A DNA stretch of 19,482 bases from an uncultured Bacilli bacterium (GTDB taxonomy: Bacteria; Bacillota_I; Bacilli_A; RF39; UBA660): assembly GCA_934097085.1 (NCBI GenBank), contig CAKONK010000017.1:1-19482 (forward strand). The letters are read 5' to 3'. This document shows, piece after piece, positions 1 through 8,359 of the stretch. The position numbers and the translations under genes are program-made. A model generated the notes under the pieces. It was not told the DNA's origin, did no database searches, and was given only the letters and a program-made list of their open reading frames with translations. The first letter of the stretch is position 1. Every line of letters begins with the position of its first letter.

Positions 1-2538
1 GATAATTTGGATGATTTTACTACGGTTAGTATTTCAGAGAAGCTTATTATGTCAAGAACTTCAACTTCTGAATATTTAAATTCATTAGTTAAAGATGGAA
101 AAGCGGTAAGAATCAAATCAAGACCAGTATATTATCTTTCGGTAAAGAAATTAGAAGAAGTATATAACTTAAAAATTGATGAATTTGAGTTTTTGTCTAT
201 CGACGCATTAAAGAGATATCTTGATACAAACGCAAACTATGTTAGAGACTTTGACTTTGCAATCGGATGTAATGGCAGTTTGATGATGCCAATATCTTCC
301 TTAAAATCAGCTGTTTCTTACCCAACTTCTTTACCGGTTATTATTTTCGGTAAAAAAGGAACAGGAAAAAAGTATCTAGCTAAATTAGCTTTGGACTATT
401 TGAAGAATAATAATCTTTGTGACAAAAAGTCAAAATTTATTTACTATGATTTATCTAAAGAAAGCTTTGAAGATGTATTAATAGATATTAAAAAGAATGA
501 AAAACAAATTCAAACAGGGTTAGTTTATCTAAATAGTGTGTCATCTTTATCTTTGAAACAACAAAAGGAATTGGCATTAACGATAGAGGCTATTGAAAAG
601 TTGAAAATTATTGTATCTTCCGAACAAGATGCTGATTATCTTGAACCAGAATTGTTGTTTGAAGTTCCGGTAAGAATAAGCCTTCCTTTATTTGTTGATA
701 GATCAGAAGATGAAAAGAAACAGTTTGTTACTAATTTATTTAGAGAAGAAGAAAAGAAACTAAACAATACTTTTTTGATTTCTAGAAACTTATTAAATAC
801 ATTAGCCAAAATAGATTATTCGAATAATATTGATGATTTAAAAAAGACTATAGTAGCGGTTTGTGCAAATGCTTATGATAGAAATGCGAATCCGATTGAA
901 GTTGATGTTAAACATTTGCCAGTAGAATTTTACAATTATGTATCTTTTATAAAGAAAGATGAATTAATTACTTTGGATATGTATGAAGCATCTTCATTTT
1001 GCGATAACGTTATTGATTATATGAATTTGTTACTGAACTACAATAAAGAACTTGGCGATGTTAAAGATTATGATGGTACTCGTAGCATTATGCGTCAGTT
1101 TTATGAGATGCTAGAAAAAACCGATTTGTATTCAGATGAAAAGATTCAGTTATATGAAAGAACACTTAGCGAGCTAATCAATAGTTTGGAACAAAACAGA
1201 GGAATAAATCTACCACTTAATAGTATTCATGTTCTTGCTAGATTATTGATTTTGGAAGAGAATTCAAGATCACAACTTGCTAGATGGCAAAGCAAAGTAC
1301 GCGAATCTTTAAGAAGTTTATTTGAAGATATTAAAACTAACTTGATAAATGAATATATTTTAGAGGAAAAGATAGCAAATGCAGTACAAAATGGATTAAA
1401 TATACAGCTGTCTATTGTCTCTAAAGTAATTATTATGCTAAATATTCATTACTTTAATTCAAATATAAAGAATCAAAAAATAACCGGAATTGTCTTGTCT
1501 CATGGAATCTCAACCGCTTCATCAATTGCGATTGCGGTTAATACTTTATTAGAATCTCAAGTTTTTGAGGCTATAGATATGTCACTTGACACTACTGTTG
1601 ATGAAGTAGCTAATAGAGTGAATTTATTTGTTAAGAATAATCCATATTTAACAGACATTGTTCTTTTGGTTGATATGGGTTCTTTAGAAAAACTAGACAC
1701 ATTGATTGAAAATAGAATAAATATTGGAATTATAAATAATGTTTCAACCGCTACAGCTCTTAATGTTGGCAGTATGATTCTTCAAGAAAGAGAATTGGAG
1801 GAAATTCTTAAGAAGGCAGTTATTGAGTCAGCTTGTCATTATAAATTGATTCATTCAAAACAATATGAAAGAGCGATCGTATTTGCTAGTGATACTGGCG
1901 TTCAAATATCTGAAAGATTAGTTTCTTTATTTAAGAAGTCTTTGCCTAAGAAAATTGATTTGGTTATGGTTGCTTATGATTATAAACAACTAAAAGAGAT
2001 AAAAACTGAAGATGCTATTTTTCAAAAATATGATGTTGCGTTATTAATTTCTTCAAAGGGTATTGATATTGGCAACGTCGACAATATTTCTCTTGAAGAA
2101 GTTATGAGTTTTGAGAAAAATGATGTTTTGAGAAAAGTCCTTGGTGATTACTTGAATGAAGAGGAATTAGATTTGTTTGAGACAAAGCTATTGAAGAACT
2201 TTACTTTGGAGTCGATAGTAAATAATTTGACAATTCTAAATCCAACTCGACTATTGGATGATGTTTCCATTTCGATTAATAATTTGCAACAAAGCTTAGG
2301 TCATCGTTTCAAACCAAATACCGTAATTGGAATTTCTATGCATGTTTGTTTTATGATCGAAAGGCTTATGACTCATAGTGAAATTCATGAGTCTGGCGAA
2401 GAAAGTGAATTTGAGGAAAATGAAAAGGATTTTATTTCTAATGTTAATAAGTCTTTTGAAAGAATCTACTCAACTTATAACATTAAGATTCCAACTTCAG
2501 AAATGATTTATTTATTTGATTATATAAAGAACGATTAG
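1..2538 (+). CDS. LevR/ManR-like PTS operon regulator, 5'-truncated by window edge (copy 1)
   Basis: Partial gene: base 1 is the first base of codon 19 of the 863-aa protein encoded in full at 11001-13592, so the first 18 codons lie outside the window. The TTG at 7-9 is an internal Leu codon, not a start. All remaining codons match the complete copy, including the P-loop, the IIA-like His and the PRD2 His. The stop codon is followed by only 12 bp before the IIA gene, and the IIA Shine-Dalgarno overlaps the end of this gene, so regulator and transporter are probably co-transcribed. Confidence 0.93.
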   Translation, partial: DNLDDFTTVSISEKLIMSRTSTSEYLNSLVKDGKAVRIKSRPVYYLSVKKLEEVYNLKIDEFEFLSIDALKRYLDTNANYVRDFDFAIGCNGSLMMPISSLKSAVSYPTSLPVIIFGKKGTGKKYLAKLALDYLKNNNLCDKKSKFIYYDLSKESFEDVLIDIKKNEKQIQTGLVYLNSVSSLSLKQQKELALTIEAIEKLKIIVSSEQDADYLEPELLFEVPVRISLPLFVDRSEDEKKQFVTNLFREEEKKLNNTFLISRNLLNTLAKIDYSNNIDDLKKTIVAVCANAYDRNANPIEVDVKHLPVEFYNYVSFIKKDELITLDMYEASSFCDNVIDYMNLLLNYNKELGDVKDYDGTRSIMRQFYEMLEKTDLYSDEKIQLYERTLSELINSLEQNRGINLPLNSIHVLARLLILEENSRSQLARWQSKVRESLRSLFEDIKTNLINEYILEEKIANAVQNGLNIQLSIVSKVIIMLNIHYFNSNIKNQKITGIVLSHGISTASSIAIAVNTLLESQVFEAIDMSLDTTVDEVANRVNLFVKNNPYLTDIVLLVDMGSLEKLDTLIENRINIGIINNVSTATALNVGSMILQERELEEILKKAVIESACHYKLIHSKQYERAIVFASDTGVQISERLVSLFKKSLPKKIDLVMVAYDYKQLKEIKTEDAIFQKYDVALLISSKGIDIGNVDNISLEEVMSFEKNDVLRKVLGDYLNEEELDLFETKLLKNFTLESIVNNLTILNPTRLLDDVSISINNLQQSLGHRFKPNTVIGISMHVCFMIERLMTHSEIHESGEESEFEENEKDFISNVNKSFERIYSTYNIKIPTSEMIYLFDYIKND

Positions 2539-2550
2539 GGAGGGTTAGAT

Positions 2551-2967
2551 ATGATTAGATATTTATTCGCATCACATGGTCCTTTGGCTTCCGGGATGGC
2601 TGAAAGCGTGACATTTATCGCAGGAAAGGAAAAACATATTGACACAATTTGTGCTTATATGGATCCAAGTGTTAGTTTGGCACAACAAATAGAAGATGTT
2701 TTTAATACTTATGATAGTAATGATGATGTTGTTGTCCTAACTGATTTATATGGTGGTTCAGTAAATAACGAGTTTGTAAATCTTTTACAAAAAAAGAAAT
2801 TTTATTTGGTAGCTGGAATGTCTATGGCTTTAGCAATTCAAATGTTAATGACTTTAGATGAAAGCGACATAGAGAATAGTATCAAAAACGCGGTTAATGA
2901 AGGTAAAACATCGGTTATATACTGCAATGATCTTATAAAGAAAGATAACGTTGAGGAAGATTTCTAA
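2551..2967 (+). CDS. PTS mannose/fructose/sorbose-family EIIA component (copy 1)
   Basis: Cytoplasmic phosphocarrier of a mannose-family PTS: it takes phosphate from HPr and passes it to IIB. The 138-aa length is normal for a free-standing IIA. The phosphorylatable His is H9 in the N-terminal ASHG motif, after a beta strand, and the family motif DLYGGSVNN lies near residue 65. The start has a strong Shine-Dalgarno (GGGAGGG, 2538-2544) 6 bp upstream. The stop overlaps the next start by one base (TAATG). Separate IIA and IIB genes, rather than an IIAB fusion, are common in Firmicute and sorbose/fructose-type systems. Family assignment is firm; sugar specificity cannot be read from IIA. Confidence 0.95.
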   Translation: MIRYLFASHGPLASGMAESVTFIAGKEKHIDTICAYMDPSVSLAQQIEDVFNTYDSNDDVVVLTDLYGGSVNNEFVNLLQKKKFYLVAGMSMALAIQMLMTLDESDIENSIKNAVNEGKTSVIYCNDLIKKDNVEEDF

Positions 2968-3782
2968 TGGAACTATATCCAATGAATATCAATTATCGTT
3001 ATTACGATTTAGAATATTTCTTTAAAACCTGTAATACCGAAAACTGTAGAAATGTAGAACTTTGGCTTTGTCCACAACACTTTTTAGTAAATGCCCAATA
3101 TATGCAAGATGCTGATTTGTTATTGAAACTAATGAATAAATATAACGTTAAGATTCAAGTTATATGTGGTGAACAAAATAATCCAAAGCCAAATAATATC
3201 GCTGCTAGAGATCCATTCTTAATCGAAAATACATATAAGTATTTCTGTAGAGTTGTAGATCTTGCCAGTCAAATAGGTGCAAAGATGATTTTGGTTACAC
3301 CTGGTTGGAATTATTATGATGAAAATCCAGATGTTGCTAGAAAAAGATCGATTTTGATGTTAAGAAGAATTGCCGATTATGCAAAGAATAAGAACATAAA
3401 GTTGGCAATGGAAACTATTTGGTCCAAATCATCTCTTGTGGCTAATACTATTTCAAAGGCTAAGGAAATACTTGATGGAGTAGATAGAGATAATTTTGGA
3501 TTAACTATTGATTTTGGTGCAATGCATTATGCAAAAGAAACATTAAAAGATTGGTTTGAAACATTTCCGGGAAAGATATGGCATATTCATTTTGTCGATG
3601 GAAAGCCAACTGGGCATATGCCTTGGGGACTTGGAAATTTGAATATGAATGATTATATTTCTTCTTTAAAGGGATATGAATATTCAGGTGGATTGTCTTT
3701 GGAATATGTGGATCCAGTTTCGTTTAAGGAACCTGAAAAATATTTAAGAAGTACAAAAGAGCTATTTAATAGCTGCATATAG
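2967..3782 (+). CDS. Sugar phosphate isomerase/epimerase, FrlC / tagatose-3-epimerase-like (copy 1)
   Basis: A 271-aa TIM-barrel protein of the AP-endonuclease-2-like (xylose isomerase-like) superfamily, which holds ketose 3-epimerases, UlaE-type epimerases and hydroxypyruvate isomerases. The usual metal-binding quartet is present in order: E149 (AMETIW), D182 (TIDFGAMHY), H208 (HIHFVD) and E246 (SLEYVD), with spacing very like tagatose 3-epimerase. VELWLCPQHF and the region after HIHFVD recall fructoselysine 3-epimerase FrlC. No fructoselysine deglycase is nearby, so an Amadori-sugar role is not supported. Inferred role: metal-dependent epimerisation of the sugar, probably as its phosphate, before aldol cleavage. 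The gene overlaps the IIA stop by 1 bp and sits inside the PTS gene set; Shine-Dalgarno GAGGAAG is at 2953-2959. Confidence 0.85.
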   Translation: MELYPMNINYRYYDLEYFFKTCNTENCRNVELWLCPQHFLVNAQYMQDADLLLKLMNKYNVKIQVICGEQNNPKPNNIAARDPFLIENTYKYFCRVVDLASQIGAKMILVTPGWNYYDENPDVARKRSILMLRRIADYAKNKNIKLAMETIWSKSSLVANTISKAKEILDGVDRDNFGLTIDFGAMHYAKETLKDWFETFPGKIWHIHFVDGKPTGHMPWGLGNLNMNDYISSLKGYEYSGGLSLEYVDPVSFKEPEKYLRSTKELFNSCI

Positions 3783-3796
3783 AAAGGAGGAAGAAA

Positions 3797-4276
3797 ATGA
3801 TTAAACTTTGTAGAGTTGATCACAGATTATTGCATGGACAAGTAGCTTTCACTTGGTGCAATTCAGTTAATGCTGATTGTATTTTGATTGCTAATGATGA
3901 GGTTGCATCTGATGAAATTCGTATGACAACTATGAGGTTGGCAAAACCAACAGGAGTTAAGTTGGTAATTAAGGATATGAAGGATTCTATTAGTGCACTT
4001 AATTCTGGTGTAACTGATAAGTACAATCTTCTTATTGTGGTTGGCAATGTCGCTGATGCATATAAATTAGCAACTGAATGTCCTTCAAGAATCAAATCAA
4101 TTAATCTTGGTGGAACTATGAAAAAAGAAGATACTGTCAAATCATTTGGTCCTGCAGTTCATTTGAACAGTGATGAATTAATTTTGCTTAAGAAGTTAGT
4201 AGAAGATGGATGTGAAGTTGAAGTCCGTCAAACTGCTAAGGATAAAAAACTTGTAATTGAAAAGGCTGATCTATAG
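3797..4276 (+). CDS. PTS mannose/fructose/sorbose-family EIIB component (copy 1)
   Basis: A 159-aa cytoplasmic IIB protein that receives phosphate from IIA and transfers it to the sugar brought in by IIC-IID. The signature VDHRLLHGQV near the N-terminus carries the phosphorylatable His, H13. This family uses His rather than the Cys of other PTS IIB types. The length is usual for a stand-alone IIB. Shine-Dalgarno AAAGGAGG (3783-3790) lies 6 bp before the start. It follows the epimerase gene after 14 bp and precedes IIC by 17 bp. Long antisense frames here are shadows of this gene. Confidence 0.95.
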   Translation: MIKLCRVDHRLLHGQVAFTWCNSVNADCILIANDEVASDEIRMTTMRLAKPTGVKLVIKDMKDSISALNSGVTDKYNLLIVVGNVADAYKLATECPSRIKSINLGGTMKKEDTVKSFGPAVHLNSDELILLKKLVEDGCEVEVRQTAKDKKLVIEKADL

Positions 4277-4293
4277 TAAAAGGAGGATAAACT

Positions 4294-5064
4294 ATGATAC
4301 AAGCATTACTTGTTGGTCTTATTGTGTTTATTGGTAAGGCTGACTACTTTGTGGGAACCGCAAATTTAGGTAGACCACTTGTACTTGGTGCACTTGTTGG
4401 TATTGCATTAGGCGATGTTAAGACAGGTGTTATGTTGGGCTTTGAACTTGAATTGGTATTCATGGGTATGCAAGCCATTGGTGCTTCTATACCACCAGAC
4501 ATGATTGTTGGTTCAGTTTTAGGTACTGCGTTTGCGATTTCAACCGGTTCTGGTGTTGAAACAGCAATCACAATCGCAATGCCAGCTGCAATGCTATCTG
4601 CTGTTGTTGTTAACTTATTCTATGGTGTTATTACTCCATTGATGGCTAAAATGGCAGACCGTTATGCAGAAGAGGATAACGATAAAGGAATAGAGTTAGT
4701 TTTCTTATCAAATGGTTTCCTATTTGATTTATCATTCGCTATTATTGCATTTGTTTGTTTCTTATTTGGTGGTGATGCAGTTACTGCACTTCTAAATGCA
4801 ATTCCTTCATGGTTAACTTCAGGAATTGGAATTGCTGCGGGTATTTTACCAGCTGTCGGTTTTGCACAATTAATTTCTATGATTTCAAATAAGCAAATCG
4901 CAGTATTCTTCTTCTTTGGTTTCTTATTAAGTGCATATTTAGGTATTCCAGTACTTGGAATTGTATGCTTCTCAATTGTATTAGTTGGCATTTTAATGAT
5001 GGCTCATCAATTTGCACCAGCTACAAATAATGTTGTAAAAGGAGATGACGATAATGAATTCTAA
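4294..5064 (+). CDS. PTS mannose/fructose/sorbose-family EIIC component (copy 1)
   Basis: Integral membrane sugar-translocating subunit, 256 aa, with hydrophobic stretches over most of its length broken by one polar loop near residues 118-132 (DRYAEEDNDKG). Family hallmarks include GRPLVLGALVGIALGD near residues 26-41 and the conserved GFELELVFMG near residues 49-58. It forms the membrane channel with IID. The Shine-Dalgarno is near-ideal (AAAGGAGG, 4279-4286). The C-terminal codons contain the ribosome-binding site of IID and overlap its start by 11 bp, so the two membrane subunits are probably translationally coupled. Confidence 0.95.
   Translation: MIQALLVGLIVFIGKADYFVGTANLGRPLVLGALVGIALGDVKTGVMLGFELELVFMGMQAIGASIPPDMIVGSVLGTAFAISTGSGVETAITIAMPAAMLSAVVVNLFYGVITPLMAKMADRYAEEDNDKGIELVFLSNGFLFDLSFAIIAFVCFLFGGDAVTALLNAIPSWLTSGIGIAAGILPAVGFAQLISMISNKQIAVFFFFGFLLSAYLGIPVLGIVCFSIVLVGILMMAHQFAPATNNVVKGDDDNEF
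5037..5044 (+). promoter_or_regulatory. Shine-Dalgarno that decides the IID start (copy 1)
   Basis: AAAAGGAG inside the IIC coding region. The first in-frame ATG (5045) touches it and would be poorly placed; the second (5054) has a 9-bp spacer, so 5054 is taken as the start. The same arrangement recurs at 16091-16098 with the start at 16108. Confidence 0.7.
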
Positions 5065-5863
5065 TAAATTAACAAAGAAAGAACTTAGAAGTGGGTTCTG
5101 GAGATCATTTACAACTTCACATGCTTGGCATTATGAACGTCAACAACACATGTCATTCTGTTATTCAATGATTCCTGCTATTAAGAAATTATATGATAAC
5201 AAGGAAGACCGTGTAGCTGCTTATAAGAGACATTTGGAATTCTACAATTGTCAAGCAACAATGCATCCATTGATTTTCGGTATTTCAGCTGCTATGGAAG
5301 AAGAAAATGCAAACAATGATAATTTTGATACTGAATCAATTTCAGCTATGAAGGTTGCATTAATGGGCCCTTTGGCTGGTATTGGCGATTCGTTGATTGG
5401 TGGTACACTTCGTATTATTGCAACCGGTATTGCGGCTGGTTTATGTGCTGCAGGATCTCTTGCTGGGCCTATTTTGTTCTTAGCGATTTATAATATTCCA
5501 ACAATTGCTTTACGTTATTTTGGTGTAAAGTATGGATACAAATTTGGTAACACAATTATTTCTAAAGCTGCTGATTCAGATGCAATGCGTAAGATCACAA
5601 CTGCATTAGGCATTGTTGGATTAATGGTAATTGGAGCAATGTGTGCTACTAACATCAGTGTATCAACACCTATTGCGTTTAATATTTCAGGTTCTGCTTT
5701 CTCGTTGCAAGATACATTAGATTCTATTTTCCCTAGACTACTTCCACTTGTAACTATTGGTATATTCTATGGATTAAATAAAAAGCATGTTAATGTGTTG
5801 GCACAAATAATAATTATTATGGTTGCCGGTATTGTGCTTGGTGCGTTGAAGATTCTTGGTTAA
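5054..5863 (+). CDS. PTS mannose/fructose/sorbose-family EIID component (copy 1)
   Basis: Second membrane subunit of the mannose-class permease, 269 aa from the chosen start. An earlier in-frame ATG at 5045 directly abuts the Shine-Dalgarno (AAAAGGAG, 5037-5044), with no spacer. The ATG at 5054 has a 9-bp spacer and gives the typical IID start MNSNKLTKKELRSGFWRS. The conserved motif MGPLAGIGDSL is present, with D112. The N-terminal half is largely amphipathic and cytoplasmic, and the C-terminal half carries hydrophobic segments. A IID subunit is found only in the mannose family, so it confirms the transporter class. It overlaps the end of IIC by 11 bp. Confidence 0.94.
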   Translation: MNSNKLTKKELRSGFWRSFTTSHAWHYERQQHMSFCYSMIPAIKKLYDNKEDRVAAYKRHLEFYNCQATMHPLIFGISAAMEEENANNDNFDTESISAMKVALMGPLAGIGDSLIGGTLRIIATGIAAGLCAAGSLAGPILFLAIYNIPTIALRYFGVKYGYKFGNTIISKAADSDAMRKITTALGIVGLMVIGAMCATNISVSTPIAFNISGSAFSLQDTLDSIFPRLLPLVTIGIFYGLNKKHVNVLAQIIIIMVAGIVLGALKILG

Positions 5864-5882
5864 TTAAAGGAGAGAGATTAAT

Positions 5883-6584
5883 ATGGTTGAATATTGTTTA
5901 GATACAGGTGATTTGGAAATGGTAAAGAAGTGTGTTGGCGTTTATCCGCTAGCATGCTTCTCAATGAATCCATCTATTGCTGTTAATTGTCTTAAAGGTA
6001 CTGGTAAGACGTTCTTAGAGAACGCTAATCAAATCCGTGAAGTTATTGGATTAGATACACCTTTTTATCTTGAGGCTATGGGCGATACTGCTGAAGAGAT
6101 GATTGAGGATGCACGTGCTGTTAGGGCAAAGGTTCCCGGCAATACATTGGTAAAAATCCCTGCTTGTCCAGAAGGATTAAAAGCAATTGCTGCTTTAAAG
6201 AAGGAAGGCATTTATTGTTCTTGTACTGCTATTTATGATTTTAATCAAGCTATGTTAGCTGCTGAAGCTGGAGCTATTTGTGCCGCTGTATATGTTTCAA
6301 GAATTGATAAAAATGGTGGCGATGGCATTGAAACTGTTGCAAAAATTGCTAAGGCATTTAAGATGCACGGTATTACAGAATGCAAGGTTTGTGCAGCTTC
6401 TTTAAAAACACCTCTTGCGATTGAACAGGCTATTTTAGCAGGCGCTGAAAATGTAACTGTAGATTTGCCTATGCTAGAAGCTTTAATCACTCATCCAATG
6501 ACTCCTAATACTTTAGATACTTTTAAGTCAGATTGGGAAGGTTTGTTTGGAAAAGGCGTACGTATCGCTAATATGGAAAAGTAA
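5883..6584 (+). CDS. FSA/TalC-type fructose-6-phosphate aldolase / small transaldolase, full-length paralogue (copy 1)
   Basis: A 233-aa class I aldolase of the small transaldolase family (E. coli FSA is about 220 aa). Residues matching known FSA positions: D7 (E. coli D6), Schiff-base K91 in NTLVKIP (K85), T115 (T109) and Y137 in YVSRID (Y131). E64 stands where E. coli FSA has Q59; transaldolases such as TalB have Glu there. The pairing of aldolase-like Tyr with transaldolase-like Glu leaves aldolase versus transaldolase activity open. Family reaction: fructose 6-phosphate to dihydroxyacetone plus glyceraldehyde 3-phosphate, with other ketose phosphates possible. The C-terminal tail (about residues 205-233) that packs on neighbouring subunits in the FSA oligomer is present. 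It follows IID by 19 bp with Shine-Dalgarno AAAGGAG at 5866-5872. Confidence 0.9.
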   Translation: MVEYCLDTGDLEMVKKCVGVYPLACFSMNPSIAVNCLKGTGKTFLENANQIREVIGLDTPFYLEAMGDTAEEMIEDARAVRAKVPGNTLVKIPACPEGLKAIAALKKEGIYCSCTAIYDFNQAMLAAEAGAICAAVYVSRIDKNGGDGIETVAKIAKAFKMHGITECKVCAASLKTPLAIEQAILAGAENVTVDLPMLEALITHPMTPNTLDTFKSDWEGLFGKGVRIANMEK

Positions 6585-6586
6585 AA

Positions 6587-7198
6587 ATGGAATATTGTCT
6601 TGTAACTTATAATTTAGAAATGGTTAAAAAAGCTATAGAATATTTCCCAGTTAATTGCTTCGCGATGAATCCTAGTATTGCCGCTAAAGATTTAAAAAAT
6701 AGTGATACATCATTTTTAGAAGCAAGTAAAAAATATAGGGAAATAATCAATAACGATATGCCGTTGTATATAGAGGTTATGGGCGATACTTCTGATGAAA
6801 TGATAGAAGATGCAAGAAGAATTATAAAAGAAGTTCCAGGGAATACGCTAGTTAAAATACCTGCAACAGATGAAGGCCTTGTTGCGATAAGAAAATTAAA
6901 GGCTGAGGGTATCCGTTCTTCTTGCACTGCTATCTTTGATTTAAATCAAGCTTTATTAGCTGCTGAAGCTGGGGCTGTATGTGTTGCTGTTTATGTGTCT
7001 AGATTAGATAAAAACGGTTATGATGGTATTTCTGTTGTTAGACAGATTAGTGAAGCTTTTAAATTAAGAAACATTGATACTATGGTTTGTGCAGCATCGT
7101 TAAAGACGCCTTTGGATGTTGAAAAAGCGATTCTTGCCGGTGCACAGAATGTAACTGTTGACTATGAAATGTTAGAAAAAATGATTGGACATTTTTAG
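6587..7198 (+). CDS. FSA/TalC-type aldolase paralogue, short and lacking the N-terminal Asp (copy 1)
   Basis: A 203-aa paralogue of the preceding protein, clearly from an old duplication: it shares EVMGDTSDEMIEDAR, NTLVKIPA and YVSRLDKNG. Schiff-base K90, T114, Y136 and E63 are kept, but the catalytic Asp of the first strand (D7 in the neighbour, D6 in E. coli FSA) is V6. It also ends about 28 residues earlier, right after the last core element, so it lacks the C-terminal tail. The next gene's Shine-Dalgarno begins at the stop, so no decayed remnant of the tail exists and no frameshift is seen. It starts 2 bp after the upstream stop with only a weak GGAAAAG site, so translational coupling is likely. 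It may have altered donor choice or pair with the neighbour as a mixed oligomer. Confidence 0.87.
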   Translation: MEYCLVTYNLEMVKKAIEYFPVNCFAMNPSIAAKDLKNSDTSFLEASKKYREIINNDMPLYIEVMGDTSDEMIEDARRIIKEVPGNTLVKIPATDEGLVAIRKLKAEGIRSSCTAIFDLNQALLAAEAGAVCVAVYVSRLDKNGYDGISVVRQISEAFKLRNIDTMVCAASLKTPLDVEKAILAGAQNVTVDYEMLEKMIGHF

Positions 7199-7209
7199 AA
7201 GGAGAAATA

Positions 7210-8313
7210 ATGAGGATATGGGGTTCACCTGGCCATTATATACAAGGTGCTGGGGTTATTGAAAAATTACATGATTATGCAAATAGTTTTGGAAATACTC
7301 ATCTATATATTGTTGATGAATTTCTAATGAGTTTGTTTGATGAAAAGGTTGCTAAGACATATAAAGATCAAAGTGAATATAAGTGTCTATCTTTTTCTGG
7401 TGTTATTTCACATAAGAATATTGATGCAACAATGAACAAATGTAAAAAATCTGATGTTGTAATTGGTATTGGTGGAGGAAAAACAATCGATGTTGCCAAA
7501 ATGATTGCGAAACAAATGAATGCAAGACTAATTGTTTGCCCCACTATAGCTTCTTGTGATGCTCCTACTAGCGCCATGTCGATTTTATATTCTGATGAGG
7601 GTGAAATGAATGAGATAGTCATTCATCATTATCATCCAGATTTAGTGTTGGTTGATACTGCTGTAATCATAAATGCTCCTGTGCATTTTTTAACAGCTGG
7701 CATAGGAGATGCTTTGTCAACGTATTATGAAGGTCTTTCAAATGAAAGAAAAGGACATCCAAATTATATTTGGTGTGATTCTGAGGAAGGGATGTCATCT
7801 CTTTCTGCTAGAGCAATCGCAAAGGCATGCATGGAGACCTTATATCATGACGGTCTAATTGCTCTTGAGTGTGCTAAAAATAAGATATTATCTCCGCAAT
7901 TTGAAAATGTTGTTGAAGCTAATATTCTTATGAGTGGAATTGGTTTTGAGAATGTTGGCTGTTCAGTGGCTCATGCGATAGGAAATGCTTTTACAGCTAT
8001 TCCTGAAGGTGAAAAGAAGAGTCATGGTGAAAGGGTAGGCTTTGGTACTTTATCTTTATTAATTGCTGAAGAATATCCGAATGACGAAATAGAAAAAGCA
8101 TTTAATTTTTGTATTAAATGTGGAATACCTGTAACATTAGAGGATTTAGGAATTGATAATGATAATGAAAAACTAAAATTAATTGCTAAGTCATCATTAA
8201 CCGCATCTTCTTGGGAAGCTAGTACTTATGTTGCTAGTGAGGAATCAATAATTAGCCTTATAAGAGCAACAGATTGTTTGGGAAAATATTATAAAGCTAA
8301 ACACACAATTTAA
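7210..8313 (+). CDS. GldA-like glycerol dehydrogenase family protein (copy 1)
   Basis: A 367-aa NAD-dependent, metal-containing alcohol dehydrogenase of the group III/GldA family, matching E. coli GldA in length and in motifs end to end (SPGHYIQGAGVI, IGIGGGKT, PTIASCDAP, AGIGDAL). The dinucleotide-binding GGGK is at 88-91. Predicted Zn ligands are D167, H255 (VAHAI) and H272 (SHGER). The family oxidises glycerol to dihydroxyacetone, or reduces dihydroxyacetone or hydroxyacetone to glycerol or 1,2-propanediol. Lying last in an operon with FSA-type aldolases, it most likely disposes of the C3 ketone they release and re-oxidises NADH. FSA with GldA is also an E. coli pairing (fsaB-gldA). Shine-Dalgarno AAGGAG (7199-7204) is 5 bp before the start. 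Confidence 0.9.
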   Translation: MRIWGSPGHYIQGAGVIEKLHDYANSFGNTHLYIVDEFLMSLFDEKVAKTYKDQSEYKCLSFSGVISHKNIDATMNKCKKSDVVIGIGGGKTIDVAKMIAKQMNARLIVCPTIASCDAPTSAMSILYSDEGEMNEIVIHHYHPDLVLVDTAVIINAPVHFLTAGIGDALSTYYEGLSNERKGHPNYIWCDSEEGMSSLSARAIAKACMETLYHDGLIALECAKNKILSPQFENVVEANILMSGIGFENVGCSVAHAIGNAFTAIPEGEKKSHGERVGFGTLSLLIAEEYPNDEIEKAFNFCIKCGIPVTLEDLGIDNDNEKLKLIAKSSLTASSWEASTYVASEESIISLIRATDCLGKYYKAKHTI

Positions 8314-8359
8314 TATAATTTGAACATATTTTGTTGATAGTATTTGTTTAGTATATAGG

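Noticed and set aside
7..9. TTG as a start codon for the first regulator copy
   Set aside because: The complete copy shows this Leu is residue 21; copy 1 is cut by the window edge.
2967..3782. A fructoselysine (frl/gfr) pathway
   Set aside because: The epimerase resembles FrlC, but no deglycase (SIS-domain) or fructoselysine kinase gene is present.
3820..4140. Antisense ORFs in the IIB, IIC, FSA, dehydrogenase and AraC genes
   Set aside because: They lie opposite well-supported genes, have no ribosome-binding sites or recognisable domains, and look like codon-structure shadows.
6582..6589. The two FSA genes as one gene split by a frameshift
   Set aside because: Each has its own full N-terminus and Schiff-base Lys; they are tandem paralogues, not two halves.
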